A stretch of 64,000 bases of DNA from Candidula unifasciata (GCA_905116865.2 CAJHNH020007556.1:495501-559500); one strand, 5' to 3'; positions 44,110 to 55,689 are shown, counted from the stretch's first letter. Notes: a model not told the origin generated them from the sequence alone. Program-made: numbers and translations.

Positions 44110-44370
44110 GGAGGTTCAAGACTTCAGTTAAAATTGACAAGATTGATGGAAAAGAGCAAGGAGAAGGCAAATAGATAAATACCTTTGTGGCAAAGCCATA
44201 TCAACATGATTCTGGTGATTGTGTAAAATGGTGAAACATGACTGCCTGCGCTTTTCAGCATGGCACATGATGATGTTGTGATGTTTCAAATTACCATGTA
44301 ATGAAATGATACATGAAAATATTCCTTCTATCTGGCTCAGGCCGAGGTGAAACATTCCTGTATCTAAAGA
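44110..44370 (+). mobile_element. LINE 3'-tail fragment
   Basis: Plus-strand counterpart of the sequence at 17225-17345, with GGAAAAGAGCAAGGAGAAGG and AGCATGGCACATGATGATG. Non-coding remains only. Confidence 0.5.
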
Positions 44371-44729
44371 GCTAGATACTTGAAGTGATGTTCCTTAAGA
44401 ATATTGGGACCATTGGAAAGAGGAGAAGAGTAAGACAATATACAAAACAGATTCTTGACAGCCTTTTTCCAAGACATTAGAAGGGTGTTAGCATGCAGAC
44501 TGATACATGCTAGTTGAGATCACAAGTTGTAGAGTGGTAGGATCACTCATACCAGTCATCAATGCATATGATGATGATTATGATAAATAGTATGTGATAA
44601 TTATGAGTAGTATGTACATACAAATTCCATTTAAAAAAAAATATATGTTTGCTAAATTTGATAGTTTACTTAGACTGCCAAATAACTGTGTGTGGATATT
44701 TCTGGATTTTAGTTGCAATATTATTTCTT

Positions 44730-45060
44730 TATCCTTTATTTCAACTTAACCATCCAAAACAAATTGAGAAATGATACTATCAGACAAACTGTGGGAACAA
44801 CACCATGTATTAAATACATTGAGAAACGGACGATCAGACGGTCTGTTCATCTCATTAAAACACAGTCCAAACAACTACCAAGACAGGCGCTACACATGAA
44901 AAGACCAGACAACTACCAAGACATGCGCTACACATGAAAAGATTCCATTCTTGGAATGTAGAAGCAAGACATGCCCTAAGAGAAGATAGCAGAGAAGATA
45001 GCCTGATGAATTAAAAAAACCTTCTACATCGACATGAAATAGTAATTGCAACCCATCAAG
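44730..45060 (+). mobile_element. LINE C-terminal fragment with a small internal duplication
   Basis: Reads KLRNDTIRQTVGTTPCIKYI then EKRTIRRSVHLIKTQSKQLP, RQALHMKR, resembling LINE RT tails. A segment of about 38 bp holding CAACTACCAAGACA and GCGCTACACATGAAAAGA is repeated in tandem at 44872-44942. Confidence 0.55.
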
Positions 45061-45169
45061 CAATAGATCGCAAACTGTTCCTCACCATGACGCTTGATGA
45101 CAACAGTTGAAACTGATGGTGATGTATCCCATACAGAAAATTATATATGGCAAACCGTCTTTGAAATTC

Positions 45170-45390
45170 GTCCTCTTCTGAATTTTAGTCATGCTCCAGA
45201 ACCTGAGTGTTGTGTACAGATTCGTTTTACAGATCTGACTTATTTCTACACAGATTGTTGGTTTGATGCACTCTTAACTTTAGAGGAAGCTTCCAATTAG
45301 TCAGATCTTGTGACATGCTCATTGGGAAGGCAGTTGGTCTATTCTTGATTTCCAAACAATGTGGCCCCAGAACCCACAGGGGGAAATTCC
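45170..45390 (-). mobile_element. SINE-like family C copy, reverse
   Basis: CCAGAACCTGAGTGTTGTGT, CGTTTTACAGATCTG, TTTAGAGGAAGCTTCCAATT, AACAATGTGGCCCCAGAACC. Confidence 0.68.
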
Positions 45391-45767
45391 CTGACTACCT
45401 GCGAGACATGTTGAAAGCCATAGTCATTATTTGCATACAAATTCTACTCTAGTCTTGATTTGTTTTGTGGTTGTACTTGAATCAGTGGTACTGGAACCTG
45501 GGGACTCAGGCGCTCCAGTCATTTTAAGGATGGAGTAACGGGCATTGAACCCCTGTTTTGAATAACAAATATGACATATTATACTGTATATCTACATCTC
45601 CAGCACTTTAAATACTGTTTAAGTATAGTAAAATGTGTCATATTTTACACAAACAGAAACTTTCAAATTTGAAACTTTCTAAGGAGATAAGAAACGAGAA
45701 GAGAATGCCGGTGAAAAAAAAAAATGACAAGTAAAATATTTCAACCATAATAGAAGACATCATCATC

Positions 45768-45955
45768 ATTATCATGTGCCCTGCCAACTGACATGGGCGC
45801 TCATGCGTCTCCACAGATCACGATCCCTGGTTGACTGGAACAGCTCTCTTGATGATATCCCTCCATGCCATCTTTTAGCCCACCCAGCATCATCTCTCTT
45901 GGTCTGCCTCTACCCCTTTTTCCACTGATCTTTCCAGTTGTCACAATGTTAAAAG
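45768..45955 (-). mobile_element. LINE C-terminal fragment, truncated
   Basis: Minus strand reads [35 protein letters not shown]. Nearly identical to the tail at 38615-38790 and cut off abruptly at 45955. Confidence 0.75.
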
Positions 45956-46274
45956 ACATGCCACTCTTATAAAATGTTGAAGGCAAGACACAGACAGCGA
46001 TACAAATGAGTGGATAACAACAAGGAATGGCCGACCAGCTGTCTTGTAGAATGTACATCCAGAGCGGGAAAAAACAAGGTGGGTTAGAGATCCATTGCAG
46101 CCGATGTGGAGACAGCATCTGACTGATTGATTGATTGATTGATTGTGTGATTGAAATTATTCTTCACAATTTAACCACACCTCCAGTGCCATTATAGGTT
46201 TTATAGCTTATCTCTTTATTGTCCACCTGATGAACAAACCATCGAAGAAGAACAAATGTGAATGCTAAAACTAT

Positions 46275-46345
46275 ATTAGTTAACAACCTACATCATAGCA
46301 CTGGGGACATACCCACAAGCACTCCATCCCCATCTTCAGCAGCAA
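46275..46345 (-). mobile_element. LINE 3'-end copy, short
   Basis: GCACTCCATCCCCATCTTCA matches the 3' ends at 19005 and 27945. Confidence 0.55.
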
Positions 46346-46901
46346 GCCCAAGAGTTCCATATAAATGTCCGTACACCTGTCTATCTGCTTGTATGTGCGC
46401 CTAACTATCCACCTCTATATACGAAGAGCCAACATAGCATAAACGAACACTGGACTACAAAGACAGTTGTTATCTCATAACTAAGAGAACAGTCTGGCCA
46501 TTTTTACATAGTTTACTATATAAAATATATCCCTGTGCACCAAGCCACACTTCTCTTTCAACTATATAAACCCTAAAACAGCCCCAGCCGCCCCTGCTCA
46601 TCACCGCCTCTAAAAACTTATATAAGACTAGTCTCATCTCCTTCTGTTTTATAATTTTATTTCTTACTATATAACATACATACTTTCTATTCTCCACCAA
46701 GCCAATCATTACTGTTATTTTACTTATACTATATAACTCCTAAAACGGTCCCAGCTGCCTCCAGTCAGCATCACCCCTGAAAGCCCCCTGCTTCTATGCT
46801 CTGCACGCCCAACCACTCACCGAAACATGGCCACAATGACATCCGCAGCTTATTTGACTCTTGAACCCGTCTTATCTTAAGGAGAGGCAAGCTGACTGAC
46901 T

Positions 46902-47090
46902 GACTTTCTACCCCACCAGGACATAACACAAGCTATAAACACCCAATGACACAAAGTGCCACCATGTGGGTGAGGATCACCGTGGAGAGGTCCCAGAAAC
47001 GGCATTCAGCCTTTAGGCCATATTTATGGCCAGGCTATATTGCGGCCCCTGGCAAAAGCCAGAGCAGGGCTTAAAATAACGAAAAATTTC
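46902..47090 (-). mobile_element. Repeat family E copy, reverse
   Basis: TTCTACCCCACCAGGACATA, GATCACCGTGGAGAGGTCCC, CTATATTGCGGCCCCTGGCA, AAAGCCAGAGCAGGGCTT. Confidence 0.82.
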
Positions 47091-47214
47091 ATCCTAAAAG
47101 GGACGAGAAGTATAAAAGGAGGGGCAAGCGAAGTGCATGGGCATTCACAGTAAGCTCAAAGGGGAAAACTATCAAGGAAAATGAATGGCGCCTTCGCTGT
47201 TTACAACTAGCAAC

Positions 47215-47735
47215 CTTACAATGGAAACTATGGCTGTAACAAGGACTTTAGCATGGCTTGGTACTCAAAAGTTTACACAAGTATGCATTCTTAGTGACTC
47301 GATGAATAAGCTTTAAAAAATCCAAGCTGGATTTATCAGGCAAGAATGGATCGCAACACTAAGCACTTCACGAAAATCTGCCCTAACCTTCATCTTTGTT
47401 TTCAAGGGAACGAGCGTGCAGACTATCTTGCTGACACTGCGGTTGCTATGGCTGGCCCAGTACTGGACAGAAGAGATGTTATCAATGCACTGCACTTACC
47501 GTACCGAGGAGCACGCCAAAGGACATGACTCCGTATCTCTGTCTAGACTGATGGGCACGGGAGTACAGCCTGGGGCTGCAAGAAATGAACATTTCACTAA
47601 GTGGTCATGACGTTTCATTAACCAACACATAATAGGCGTCATCAGTTGTTTTACACTTGTGGGGATTTTGAGGAGGAGATCGGAGCACCTATGGATTTGT
47701 CCTGTGTGCTGTGATGACAATCCTTTCTAATCACT
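47215..47735 (+). pseudogene. LINE RNase H domain and C-terminal zinc-type tail
   Basis: Reads MAVTRTLAWLGTQKFTQVCI, LSDSMNK, then after a frameshift FQGNERADYLADTAVAMAG and DRRDVINAL, GAARNEHFTKWSR, INQHIIGVIS, RRRSEHLWICPVCCDDN. The G-N-E-R-A-D motif is the usual end of LINE RNase H. It lies tail to tail with an RT on the other strand. Confidence 0.85.
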
Positions 47736-47759
47736 AATCATGTCTAATCTGCTGCCTTT

Positions 47760-48905
47760 CGCCGATCACAGTCTATCATGAGGCCCTTGTTTCCAGATCA
47801 AAACGTCACCACAAGTCTGATTTGTGTTTTCAGCTTGCACTATCCAAGAACTTCCTCTTTTCAGTCTGTGACCCTTAGCTGTTCCCAGGGCTTCATGCAG
47901 GAGGTGCTTCTTGTCTGCAGCTACTCTGAGATATGATTTTACTTGCAGACCATTGAGCCTATCTGTAATAGTAGGCAGTGCAAGCATATATCGCACACAT
48001 ACTACCGGGGTATCTCTTGTACATCCCAGAATTACTCGCATGGCTGCATTCTGTATGCGTTCAAGTTTAATCAGCTGACTCTTTGATATAGTAATCATTC
48101 CAAGTCCATATTCTATCACCGACAGGATCACATGCTGGAACATTGTAAACAGCATTCTTTGTTCCATGTCCATTGCAGCCATAATCTTGAGAGCATTGAG
48201 TCCTTTTTAGCATTTCACCGCAACTGCCTCCACATGATCCCCGAAGGGCAGGCTTCTATCAAAAATGATAAACGGGTACCTCGATTTGCTTTCTTTTTTG
48301 ATGTAACTGTTACTAACTGAGGCTTGGAACATCAGCTCTTACAATCCTATTTTCCAGAGAACACTACAAACCAGCTGCCTTTTTTTTTTTTTTTTTTAGT
48401 TTATGACAGCACCCATTTCTGCACACCAGTCAGTCACTTTCTCTACAGTTACTTGTAGCTCTTTGGCTATCGGTTGCCTATTACTCTCTTGCCTATATGC
48501 AAGAACGCCATCAGCATATGTCAATATTCCTTCAACACCTAGTGCTTCAATTTCTGCAATCTTGCTTGTATACACATTGAAGAGCACCGGTGAAATTGCA
48601 GAGCCCTGGGGTAGTCCAGGGTGATATTACATGGTTCTGAGGTCGTGAATGCAGGACAGTTGCTATCCATTTCACTAGCCAGTAACAAACCCCCTTCTCC
48701 GTGAGTGCAGATAGCAAAATATCATATCTGACTATTGTAGGCATCCTCAAGAACTCTTCTACTTTTTCTTTTCTGTTTCATTCTAGCTTCTCTACATCCT
48801 CGTGTGTCCCGTGAGGTGTCTTTCGCACTTTCTGTAATTACCTAACTGCTGCTAGCTTTGCTCTCCATGCCTGTTTTACTGCTTGGGTGGCCCATGGAGG
48901 CTGCT
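47760..48905 (-). pseudogene. LINE reverse transcriptase fragment with altered active site
   Basis: Minus strand in order: a degraded A-W-R-A-K block, MPTIVRYDILLSAL, GVCYWLVKWIATVL, MLFNVYTSKIAEIEALGVEG, ILTYADGVLAYRQ, VTDWCAEMGAVIN, QLIKLERIQNAAMRVILGCT, RDTPVVCVRYMLALPTITDR. The Y-A-D-D catalytic box reads YADG here. Frameshifts near 48570 and 48330 break the frame. Confidence 0.88.
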
Positions 48906-48939
48906 CAAAAGCAGAGGAGGTGGTTCTACATGCATCTAT

Positions 48940-49130
48940 TTACTTGCCTAAGCATTTTGTCTTTTTGCATGTATTCCATACTTCAGTATTTTTTTTTAAA
49001 AACTGTTTCCTTCTTAGTTAAGACCATAAGTTCTGTTTTCTCACACTTCAACTCAAGTCTTATATACAGCTATAGCCCTGGATTTGTATGTTGTCTCGTG
49101 TATCTTTCTGTTTCTACATCTCATAAACGG
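48940..49130 (-). mobile_element. LINE RT fragment
   Basis: Minus strand keeps shattered pieces like CEKTELMVLTKKE and EVWNTCKK, similar in order to the block at 17916-18224 (SEKL...KKEKMPKCEIHAK). Confidence 0.5.
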
Positions 49131-49449
49131 GACAGACGGGTGAACACAGTGCACCATTTTGCGCCGTTGAACATCAATAAATTGTTCCCTAAGCAACACA
49201 AGTGACGGCTGAGAGAGGAGTGGTGTGTCACCCCGCCAGCCTCATATTTTAGGAACATCTTTCTGTTGGGGGCCATATTTAACAGCCATCATGTGGCACC
49301 GAGTTACAAATATGATATATGGACTTTCTCGGTCACTGGTAAGCAATCTCATTAGTTACTAAATTGTATATTTTCAGCAGAACTGAAACAAGTAGACGTT
49401 CACAAAAACCGAAGGAAAAAATCCGATAGCAAATTTATAGTTTAGATTA

Positions 49450-49702
49450 ATCAAACATGCTCGCCGCGGATCGGAAGATCGTGGGTTCGCTCCCTGGCGG
49501 AGCCAGACTTTTTTTTTTTAAATGGCCTTGGTTCCCAGGTCGTCCCAGCCTTGATTGGGTACCGGGTGCAATCCTGGGAAGTAGAGGGGACCTGTGTGAT
49601 GCTGACCACATCACCCACCTTGTGCCGATTGGTCTATAAAATATAGGTCTAGCCCTTATGCCCTATACGCCTAAAGACGTGGAAAAGGGTCCTTTACTTA
49701 CT
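49450..49702 (+). mobile_element. SINE family B copy, 5'-truncated head
   Basis: GATCGTGGGTTCGCTCCCTG, TGTGATGCTGACCACATCAC, ATATAGGTCTAGCCC, AAAAGGGTCCTTTAC. Confidence 0.82.
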
Positions 49703-49934
49703 TCTGGCAGAGGAGATAACATAACCATAACAGTTTTGACAGCTGGAGGCTTCAACAAGATCCGCTCACCAGAACACACAAAAAATGAATATGAAATGTA
49801 TGGAGCTTCCCGTATGTATCCCGCAGCTCTGTTTTAGACAACAAAGAATATTCACATTGCCGTTCAAAAAAGCGTGCCATATTAGGCGACTCATTGGGAG
49901 TTTTTCCTTCAAAGTTTCAAGTGCAACTACCGGA

Positions 49935-50160
49935 TGAGTCGACTCTGTGGCTAAGTCGATGCCAACGTAATGCCGGGGTACCGGGTTTGATCCCAGCTGC
50001 GGGCCATACGCCTTGCTTTGGTTTCGACAATGGTATCAGGGAGCCGACCGTCCAGACGCAACGGCAAACTACTGGACGTAAATTTGCCTAGTGAAACCAC
50101 ACAACAGCAAGGGACTGGTAGGGTTGGTTCTGCAACGTCCTGTAAAGGATACGCAACTAA
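49935..50160 (+). mobile_element. SINE family A copy
   Basis: GACTCTGTGGCTAAGTCGAT head, GGGTTTGATCCCAGCTGCGG, CGGCAAACTACTGGACGTAA, TGTAAAGGATACGCAACTAA. Confidence 0.82.
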
Positions 50161-50179
50161 CCTTTCTTTGTACCTGATG

Positions 50180-50285
50180 AAATGGTCTGCATACAAATAA
50201 AGCTAAATTTGTAGAACAAATATGCAGACAAAACTCCAGTTTTTGATCATGAATCGAAATCCAGGACTGGAGTTTACGCACTAAG
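50180..50285 (+). mobile_element. SINE-like family C fragment
   Basis: GTCTGCATACAAATAAAGCT, TTTGTAGAACAAATATGCAG, GGACTGGAGTTTACG. Directly follows the family A copy at 49935. Confidence 0.5.
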
Positions 50286-50614
50286 AAAAATGAGAAATGC
50301 ATGGATCTATAATCAGAAAGGGTGAAACAGAGAAACTGGCCAAATGTTGGGGAAACAGAGAAACTGGCCAAATGTCGGGGAAACATGAAGTAAGAGAAGC
50401 AGACGGAAAGTACTCACGCCCGAACATGCGACTAGATACCTCTTAGGTGGTCATACATCGAAGTACTCTTGTTCCTGCAGCGAGACGCTGTCGTCGTTAA
50501 CTAAGACTTGGATTGTTATTTTGTCTATTGTATTCTTCTATCTCTGTATACTTCCTCGGTATCTGTGAGGGTCAATAAAACCTGACAATTTGATTATCTC
50601 CCTGTTTCTATAGC

Positions 50615-51190
50615 CCTAAAGTTCTTTTCGGGAAATCTCCAAAATCATCATCGCGAATGTTAGAACTACGTGTATACATATACATTAGGAAAGCCGACAA
50701 AAATGCCGGATCAAAAGAGTATAGCTCTATCTGTTCGCCTGTCGTAGCTTCCTTCCTAGACCAGATGCCAGGCCTGGCTAAGTGCCTGGTCTGCCATGCC
50801 ATAACATAAAGTCTTCAGGTTGCATTTCCTCTTTCTTAGTTAAGGCTAGTATCCTCCTCAATGTGCTCCTCTGTCCGAAGCCGTTGGCACAATATATTAT
50901 ACCCAGAACTCGGCTAAGAGTTCAACATTGATGGTAGCCCCATGTCACTTCGTGAAATCTCTAAAATCCGCGCCACAAATATTAGAACTACCGCAACGAC
51001 TTCGTATCTCACAGTACCTTTTGCAAAGTCACCAATTCGTCTTGTCACTGTCCGACAACATCCGGTAATACGTGCAGCAGGAGAAAATCAAACCCTGAGC
51101 CTCATGAACTCAGGCGGGCCTACTCTCTGAAAATGTCTAGGAGCTCGTGGGCCGAAACATGTGTCGACATGAGATTAATTCTACTGACGA
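50615..51190. repeat. Two related segments about 325 bp apart
   Basis: GGGAAATCTCCAAAATC...TTAGAACTAC at about 50629-50671 reappears as GTGAAATCTCTAAAATC...TTAGAACTAC at about 50952-50991. A GGGCCGAAACATGTGTCG motif lies near 51150. Probably a decayed element; class not identified. Confidence 0.4.
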
Positions 51191-51382
51191 TTGGTAGACT
51201 TCTGCTGTACATGCTCTCCTGTGGAGGAAAGACGACAGAAATGATAGTAGAAATAAAATATTAGAATATTAGCATTTTGGGGCAAGGAGAAGAGACAGAT
51301 GAATACTTGTGATAAGGCCACGGAGAGAGCTGCAGAGGGTAGGATACAAAAAAAGTATAGCGTGGTATAAGTTGGTTATAGG

Positions 51383-51385
<3 letters not shown>

Positions 51386-51481
<96 letters not shown>

Positions 51482-51482
51482 A
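51386..51482 (+). repeat. (TA)n followed by (TG)n microsatellite
   Basis: About 36 TA repeats run directly into about 12 TG repeats. The long TY/IY reading frames there are artefacts of the repeat. Confidence 0.95.
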
Positions 51483-51484
51483 TT

Positions 51485-51612
51485 AAGTCGGCTCTGTGGC
51501 TAAGTCCAGAAAGCAATGGCAAACTACTGGACGTAATTTTCCTAGAAAAACCACACAACAGCCATGGGCTGTTAGAGTTGGTTCTGCAACGTCCTGTAAA
51601 GGATACGCAACC
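51485..51612 (+). mobile_element. SINE family A copy, internally deleted
   Basis: Head GTCGGCTCTGTGGCTAAGTC joins directly to GGCAAACTACTGGACGTAAT and the usual tail. The middle of the element is absent. Confidence 0.75.
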
Positions 51613-51717
51613 TAACGGTGTGTGTATTATGTGTGTGTATATATTTATACATATTTTTAAACATGGCAGCGACCGGTGCAAGGACTGCGATAAAGGTGCT
51701 CTGTATGAGGTTTAAAC

Positions 51718-51790
51718 AACGGATCACCATCATAGCACACGGGTAGTAACCTGGAAGTGCTCCGTTCTTCTTCCAACTCAAGGCTGAGTC
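51718..51790 (-). mobile_element. LINE 3'-end copy, degraded
   Basis: ATCACCATCATAGCACACGG and GAAGTGCTCCGTTCTTCTTC weakly match the start of the repeats at 46275 and 27945. Confidence 0.4.
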
Positions 51791-52207
51791 CAAAGAAGCT
51801 CAGCACAGTGCACAGGTTCTGTAGCATCGGCGAGGATCCTGAAATACTTCGGGTAGAATTTTAACTCCAAATTTTTGTCCGGGCAGCGCCGTTAGGCTAC
51901 TCTTTTCGATTTCCATCTGCCAGTCCTTACCAGAGATTGAAGCCGAAATCTATAGTAATCGTGGCGGACACCCTACCTCGAGACCTCGCAGCTCTGTAAT
52001 AAAACAGTAACAGTGCTCGGTGGTTATCAGTTAATATGTCGCACATGATATTATTTGTATCATTGCCGGATATCACAAGAATTGGGGTTTTGTGCATCAT
52101 GCACTTTATTAAATGTTAAATTATCAAGACGACCGCATTTTAGTTCTGCTATAATAAATGTATAGTCTAAAATTAAATTAGCCAGTCACCACCAGTTTGT
52201 TTGTTGT

Positions 52208-52415
52208 AGTATCCAGAAGCCATGAGTTGTTAACCCTTAGGCTCGGTATTATGGATATCGCAACCCTTCGGCCTTGATTCCATTGTAAATACCGTAAATC
52301 TGGGAGAAAATGTGGCTTTCCTGCCTACCCTCGGGATTGAACCCGGACCACAAGGAGTTCGTCACCCGGCCTCCGCGCAATCCGGTTTAGCCAACTACGC
52401 TAGACAGCCGGGCTG
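52208..52415 (-). mobile_element. SINE family D copy, reverse
   Basis: TATCCAGAAGCCATGAGTTG, AAATACCGTAAATCTGGGAG, CACAAGGAGTTCGTCACCCG, TAGCCAACTACGCTAG. Confidence 0.85.
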
Positions 52416-52487
52416 TCACCACCAGTAACAAACAATAATAGTAATAAACCTTAAACATCAATGCAGTGTTTTCACCCTACCCTCAAT

Positions 52488-53210
52488 TCAGGGTTGCCAG
52501 ATAAAAAACTTTATTTTATGCCAAACCATTTCCCAAAATATGCCAGAAAATGCCAAATAAAGTGTAACATTGTACTCACTTCACATTGAAAGCTCTAGAT
52601 TGAATTCTTTACTGTCATCCTCACTGGAACCAGCAGTGCAAGATACAGCGTAAACTTTTTTGAATGTAAAATCTTTAAGCATTTTCTCATCTATAATGAC
52701 AGTATATTTCTTGTTCCGAAAACCATCAATAAGGTTATCCTTTAGTGAGGGCGATATATTTTTTATTAGGCATGAATATTTAGCTCTGTGCAACTGTATG
52801 TGCTCTAATGTGCTTCCCTGACCATGCGCTCTCGTGATTTCACTTAGATGATCATTTGTGCGTATTGCACAATGGCAGGTCATACCTACAGCAAGTTTCA
52901 ACTCTGCTGCCGTCTAATCACTTGATACAGTTGGTGGGTTTTTGATTTTATATCCCGCATTTATTTAGTGGATTAACATAAATTACAGAGGGCCTTGGTT
53001 TATCGAAGTCACGATCCGACAACAAATCAATAAGAAATGGCGCGAAAACCTTTAGTCCCCAGGACATAACGACAAAGTCAAACTGTGGTTAGGGCTCTGC
53101 ATTTGTGGAGCAAATATGGGAAATAGATTTCATTATCTTATGCCAGTTCAATTTCAAATATGCAAAATTTGTGGAATCTGGCATAAAAAATGCCAATATG
53201 GCAACCCTGA
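52488..53210 (-). mobile_element. 723-bp hAT-type element with transposase remnant
   Basis: Ends TCAGGGTTGCCA and TGGCAACCCTGA are perfect 12-bp inverted repeats. The flanks CCCTCAAT and CCCTCATT are an 8-bp target duplication (7 of 8). A minus-strand frame at 52581-52901 reads STLEHIQLHRAKYSCLIKN, then SPSLKDNLIDGFRNKKYTVI, then IDE, the N-terminal catalytic part of hAT-like transposases (usually followed by a STD motif). The element is an internal deletion derivative and cannot move itself. Confidence 0.85.
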
Positions 53211-53351
53211 CCCTCATTGGATAGGTGGGTACAACGTCACTTTCCCCCCCCCCCCCCCGCCCTAGGGAAATAGACCCCAGACCCCCCCCCCCCCCCCCCC
53301 CGCCCTCCAACATCCATATCGCAAAAGTAAACTAATGAGGGTTTTTTTTTT

Positions 53352-53465
53352 TTGGAGTGCATCTGCTTGAGAGGTAGGGAACTAACAGTCTGCATAGTTA
53401 TGCCAGATTTGTAAAATGGATGTGCACGCACAACTTAAGTTCGGAAACAAGACGTTCAGAAGTTG
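53352..53465 (+). mobile_element. SINE-like family C fragment
   Basis: GAGTGCATCTGCTTGAGAGG, CAGATTTGTAAAATGG, AAGTTCGGAAACAAGACG. Confidence 0.6.
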
Positions 53466-53502
53466 CTCTTCAAAACATTAAGTACATATTAATCTTTTAG
53501 AG

Positions 53503-53652
53503 CAGCGATTCTCAACCTGCGGGTCGCGACCCTTTTGGGTGTGGCCTAAGACCATCAGAAAACACATATGCTGAAGTTATGTGGTTGGATATCACCACAA
53601 CGTGAGGAACTGTATTAAAAGGTCGCGGCATTAGGAAGGTTGAGAACAATTG
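53503..53652. mobile_element. SPIN-like hAT miniature element 2
   Basis: 150 bp, from CAGCGATTCTCAACCTGCGG to AGGTTGAGAACAATTG, with GGGTCGCGACCC near the left end and CCTAAGACCATCAGAAAAC inside. The flanks TTTTAGAG and ATCTAGAG fit an aged 8-bp target duplication (6 of 8 match). Confidence 0.85.
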
Positions 53653-54070
53653 ATCTAGAGTGCAATCCCACTAGGAGAGAACGAATAATCCCCCTCTCCC
53701 CTCCGCCCAAAAAATTATGGCGTGATTTTGTTATCATGTACTTTCTAAACATACAAAGTCTTTATATATCTGTGAGAGATGCAGAGACATAGTGTTTAGA
53801 AATCTTGCTACCAAAACATGTCAAGGGGAAGTTAGTCTAATCTGAACCTTACAAATGTGGCCTCGGAATTTAAACATGAAATATAATTGTAGTTACTATG
53901 TATAATTTAACTAAGTATTAACAGTGATTTAATGTTTGCAAATGTCAGCAGGCTATCAGGCCCCGTATACCAGCAATCAAGTCCCCTCTTGGAGGTTCAA
54001 ACCCCGCCTCGAAGGATCGAGCTGCAGGTACTCAGACATTAAGTTAACATGCATTAGTTTAATGACCTTG

Positions 54071-54745
54071 TGTATACGAGGCGCGTTTTTCAGGAAAGTC
54101 CCGTTTTGAACACAGCCACAAACACCATTGGAAAGCTTAAATGTGGATATGCAGTATGTTTATATGGTTTTTTGGCTAGCTGTGTGCTATTTTTTTCACT
54201 GTTGAAATTTTGTTTGATACTGCGTGTTGTGATCCGTTTTAATAGCAAAAAACAGTGCTGCAGAAATTCCCAGGCATTGAGATTTATGGGCTAGATGTTA
54301 TGACTGATGGTATGGTTATGAAATTCTGTCGAATGTTTGAAGAAGGGAAAAAAAAAATATCCATGATGAAGATCGTATTAGTCGGCCGAATGTGGTGACA
54401 GACAATTTGGTCGAAGAAGAAAACACAAAACAAATAAACAAAAATGAGGAAAATCGTCGTTTCACAATTTCTGCATTGTCTGTCGAATTTTCGGAAGTTT
54501 CACTGATTCACAACACTGTGACAAGAGAAACCTTGAATTTAAAAAAAAAATTTAAAAAGGTGTGCCATCCAAAACAAAAGATGTGGGTTACTGTCCTCTG
54601 GAGTCCTGCTTTTGCACGATAATGCTCGACCTCACGTCGCAGATGAAACTGTTCAATTGTTGCAAAAATTTCACTGGACAATTGTTGACCACCAGCCCTA
54701 CAGCCCGATCTGGCGCCAAGGGATTACCACCTTTTCATAGTCGAT
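54071..54745 (+). pseudogene. Mariner-type transposase relic
   Basis: After a terminal-repeat-like TATACGAGGCGCGTTTTTCA come translations typical of mariner: IYGLDVMTDGMVMKFCRMFE, RPNVVTDNLVEE, ENRRFTISALSVEFSEVS, then LLHDNARPHVADETVQLLQK and TIVDHQPYSP. The catalytic HDNARPH motif is present. Frames are broken, the middle of the protein is deleted, and a 1-base shift precedes the expected D-L-A-P motif. Inactive. Confidence 0.85.
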
Positions 54746-55040
54746 ACGATGCTCGCTTTCAAATCCAGCTGCGACTCGCTGCAGCCACGGTCGGTGTTCG
54801 AAACAGGGCGGTTCCCGGGGTTCACCCAGCCTCTAGGTAATGGGTACCAGAGTGACACTCTGGGGTAAATGGAGGAACGTCGCTGTAGCTACAGAGCTGT
54901 GTGCGGTCGGCGACACAGACGGACAGTTTCTTATCAGCTGTCCGTACTGGTGGCGGAGCACTCATGGTTTGTAACCGTGTGCAATGACGCTAGCTCACAT
55001 CTCCAGACTTTACCTTTACATGCACTTAAAGAAATGGCTT

Positions 55041-55258
55041 AGCCCGACTCGCTAGCGTAGTTGGCTAAACCGGATTGCACGGTGACCGGGTGACGAACTC
55101 CTTGTGGTCCGGGTTCACGCCCGGGGGTAGGCAGGAAAGCGACATGTCTCCCAGATTTACGGTATTTATCATGGAATCAAGGCCGAAAGGTTGCAATATC
55201 CATAATACCGAGCCTAAGGGTTAACAACTCGTGGCTTCTGGATACTTAAAAAAAAAAA
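55041..55258 (+). mobile_element. SINE family D copy with A tail
   Basis: GCTAGCGTAGTTGGCTAAAC, GAACTCCTTGTGGTCCGGGT, AGATTTACGGTATTTATCAT, GGCTTCTGGATACTT and an A run. Matches 58321 nearly throughout. Confidence 0.85.
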
Positions 55259-55689
55259 CGCAGCATGACAACACTATTGTCTGTAAAGACCGAAAGGTGT
55301 CAATAACAAGAATTTTAAAAAAGAAGGGGGGGGGGGGGTTGTATAGATAAAATAACCAACAAATAAGAATATGCGCTAATATCTTCAGTACTTTAAAAAA
55401 AAAATGTGTGTTAAGAAGAGTCAGTCATTATTGACTCGCCATGGCTTGTCAGAGGCATGGATGTTTGCTGGAGATGATTTCATTGTCGGTTATTTCAGTT
55501 TTGCGACTTTACCTTTGTTGTTCTCGCCATTCCATTTTCTTCTGCTGAGTACATTCAGCAGCCTTGATTATGTAATAAACCAAAAACTGTCTCTTTAGTA
55601 CTCTTCTTCTGCATTCTCCCGAAAATGGTGGTTGACACACAGTGCGGCTGCGATATCTGTGCCTTTCGGTCCAACTCATCCAACTTCAG

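Noticed and set aside
51309..51681. Open frames over the (TA)n/(TG)n tract
   Set aside because: Repeat artefact: alternating I/Y and V/C residues on both strands.
53089..53431. Glycine-rich frames near 53.2 kb
   Set aside because: Created by two C runs beside the hAT element and a SINE fragment.
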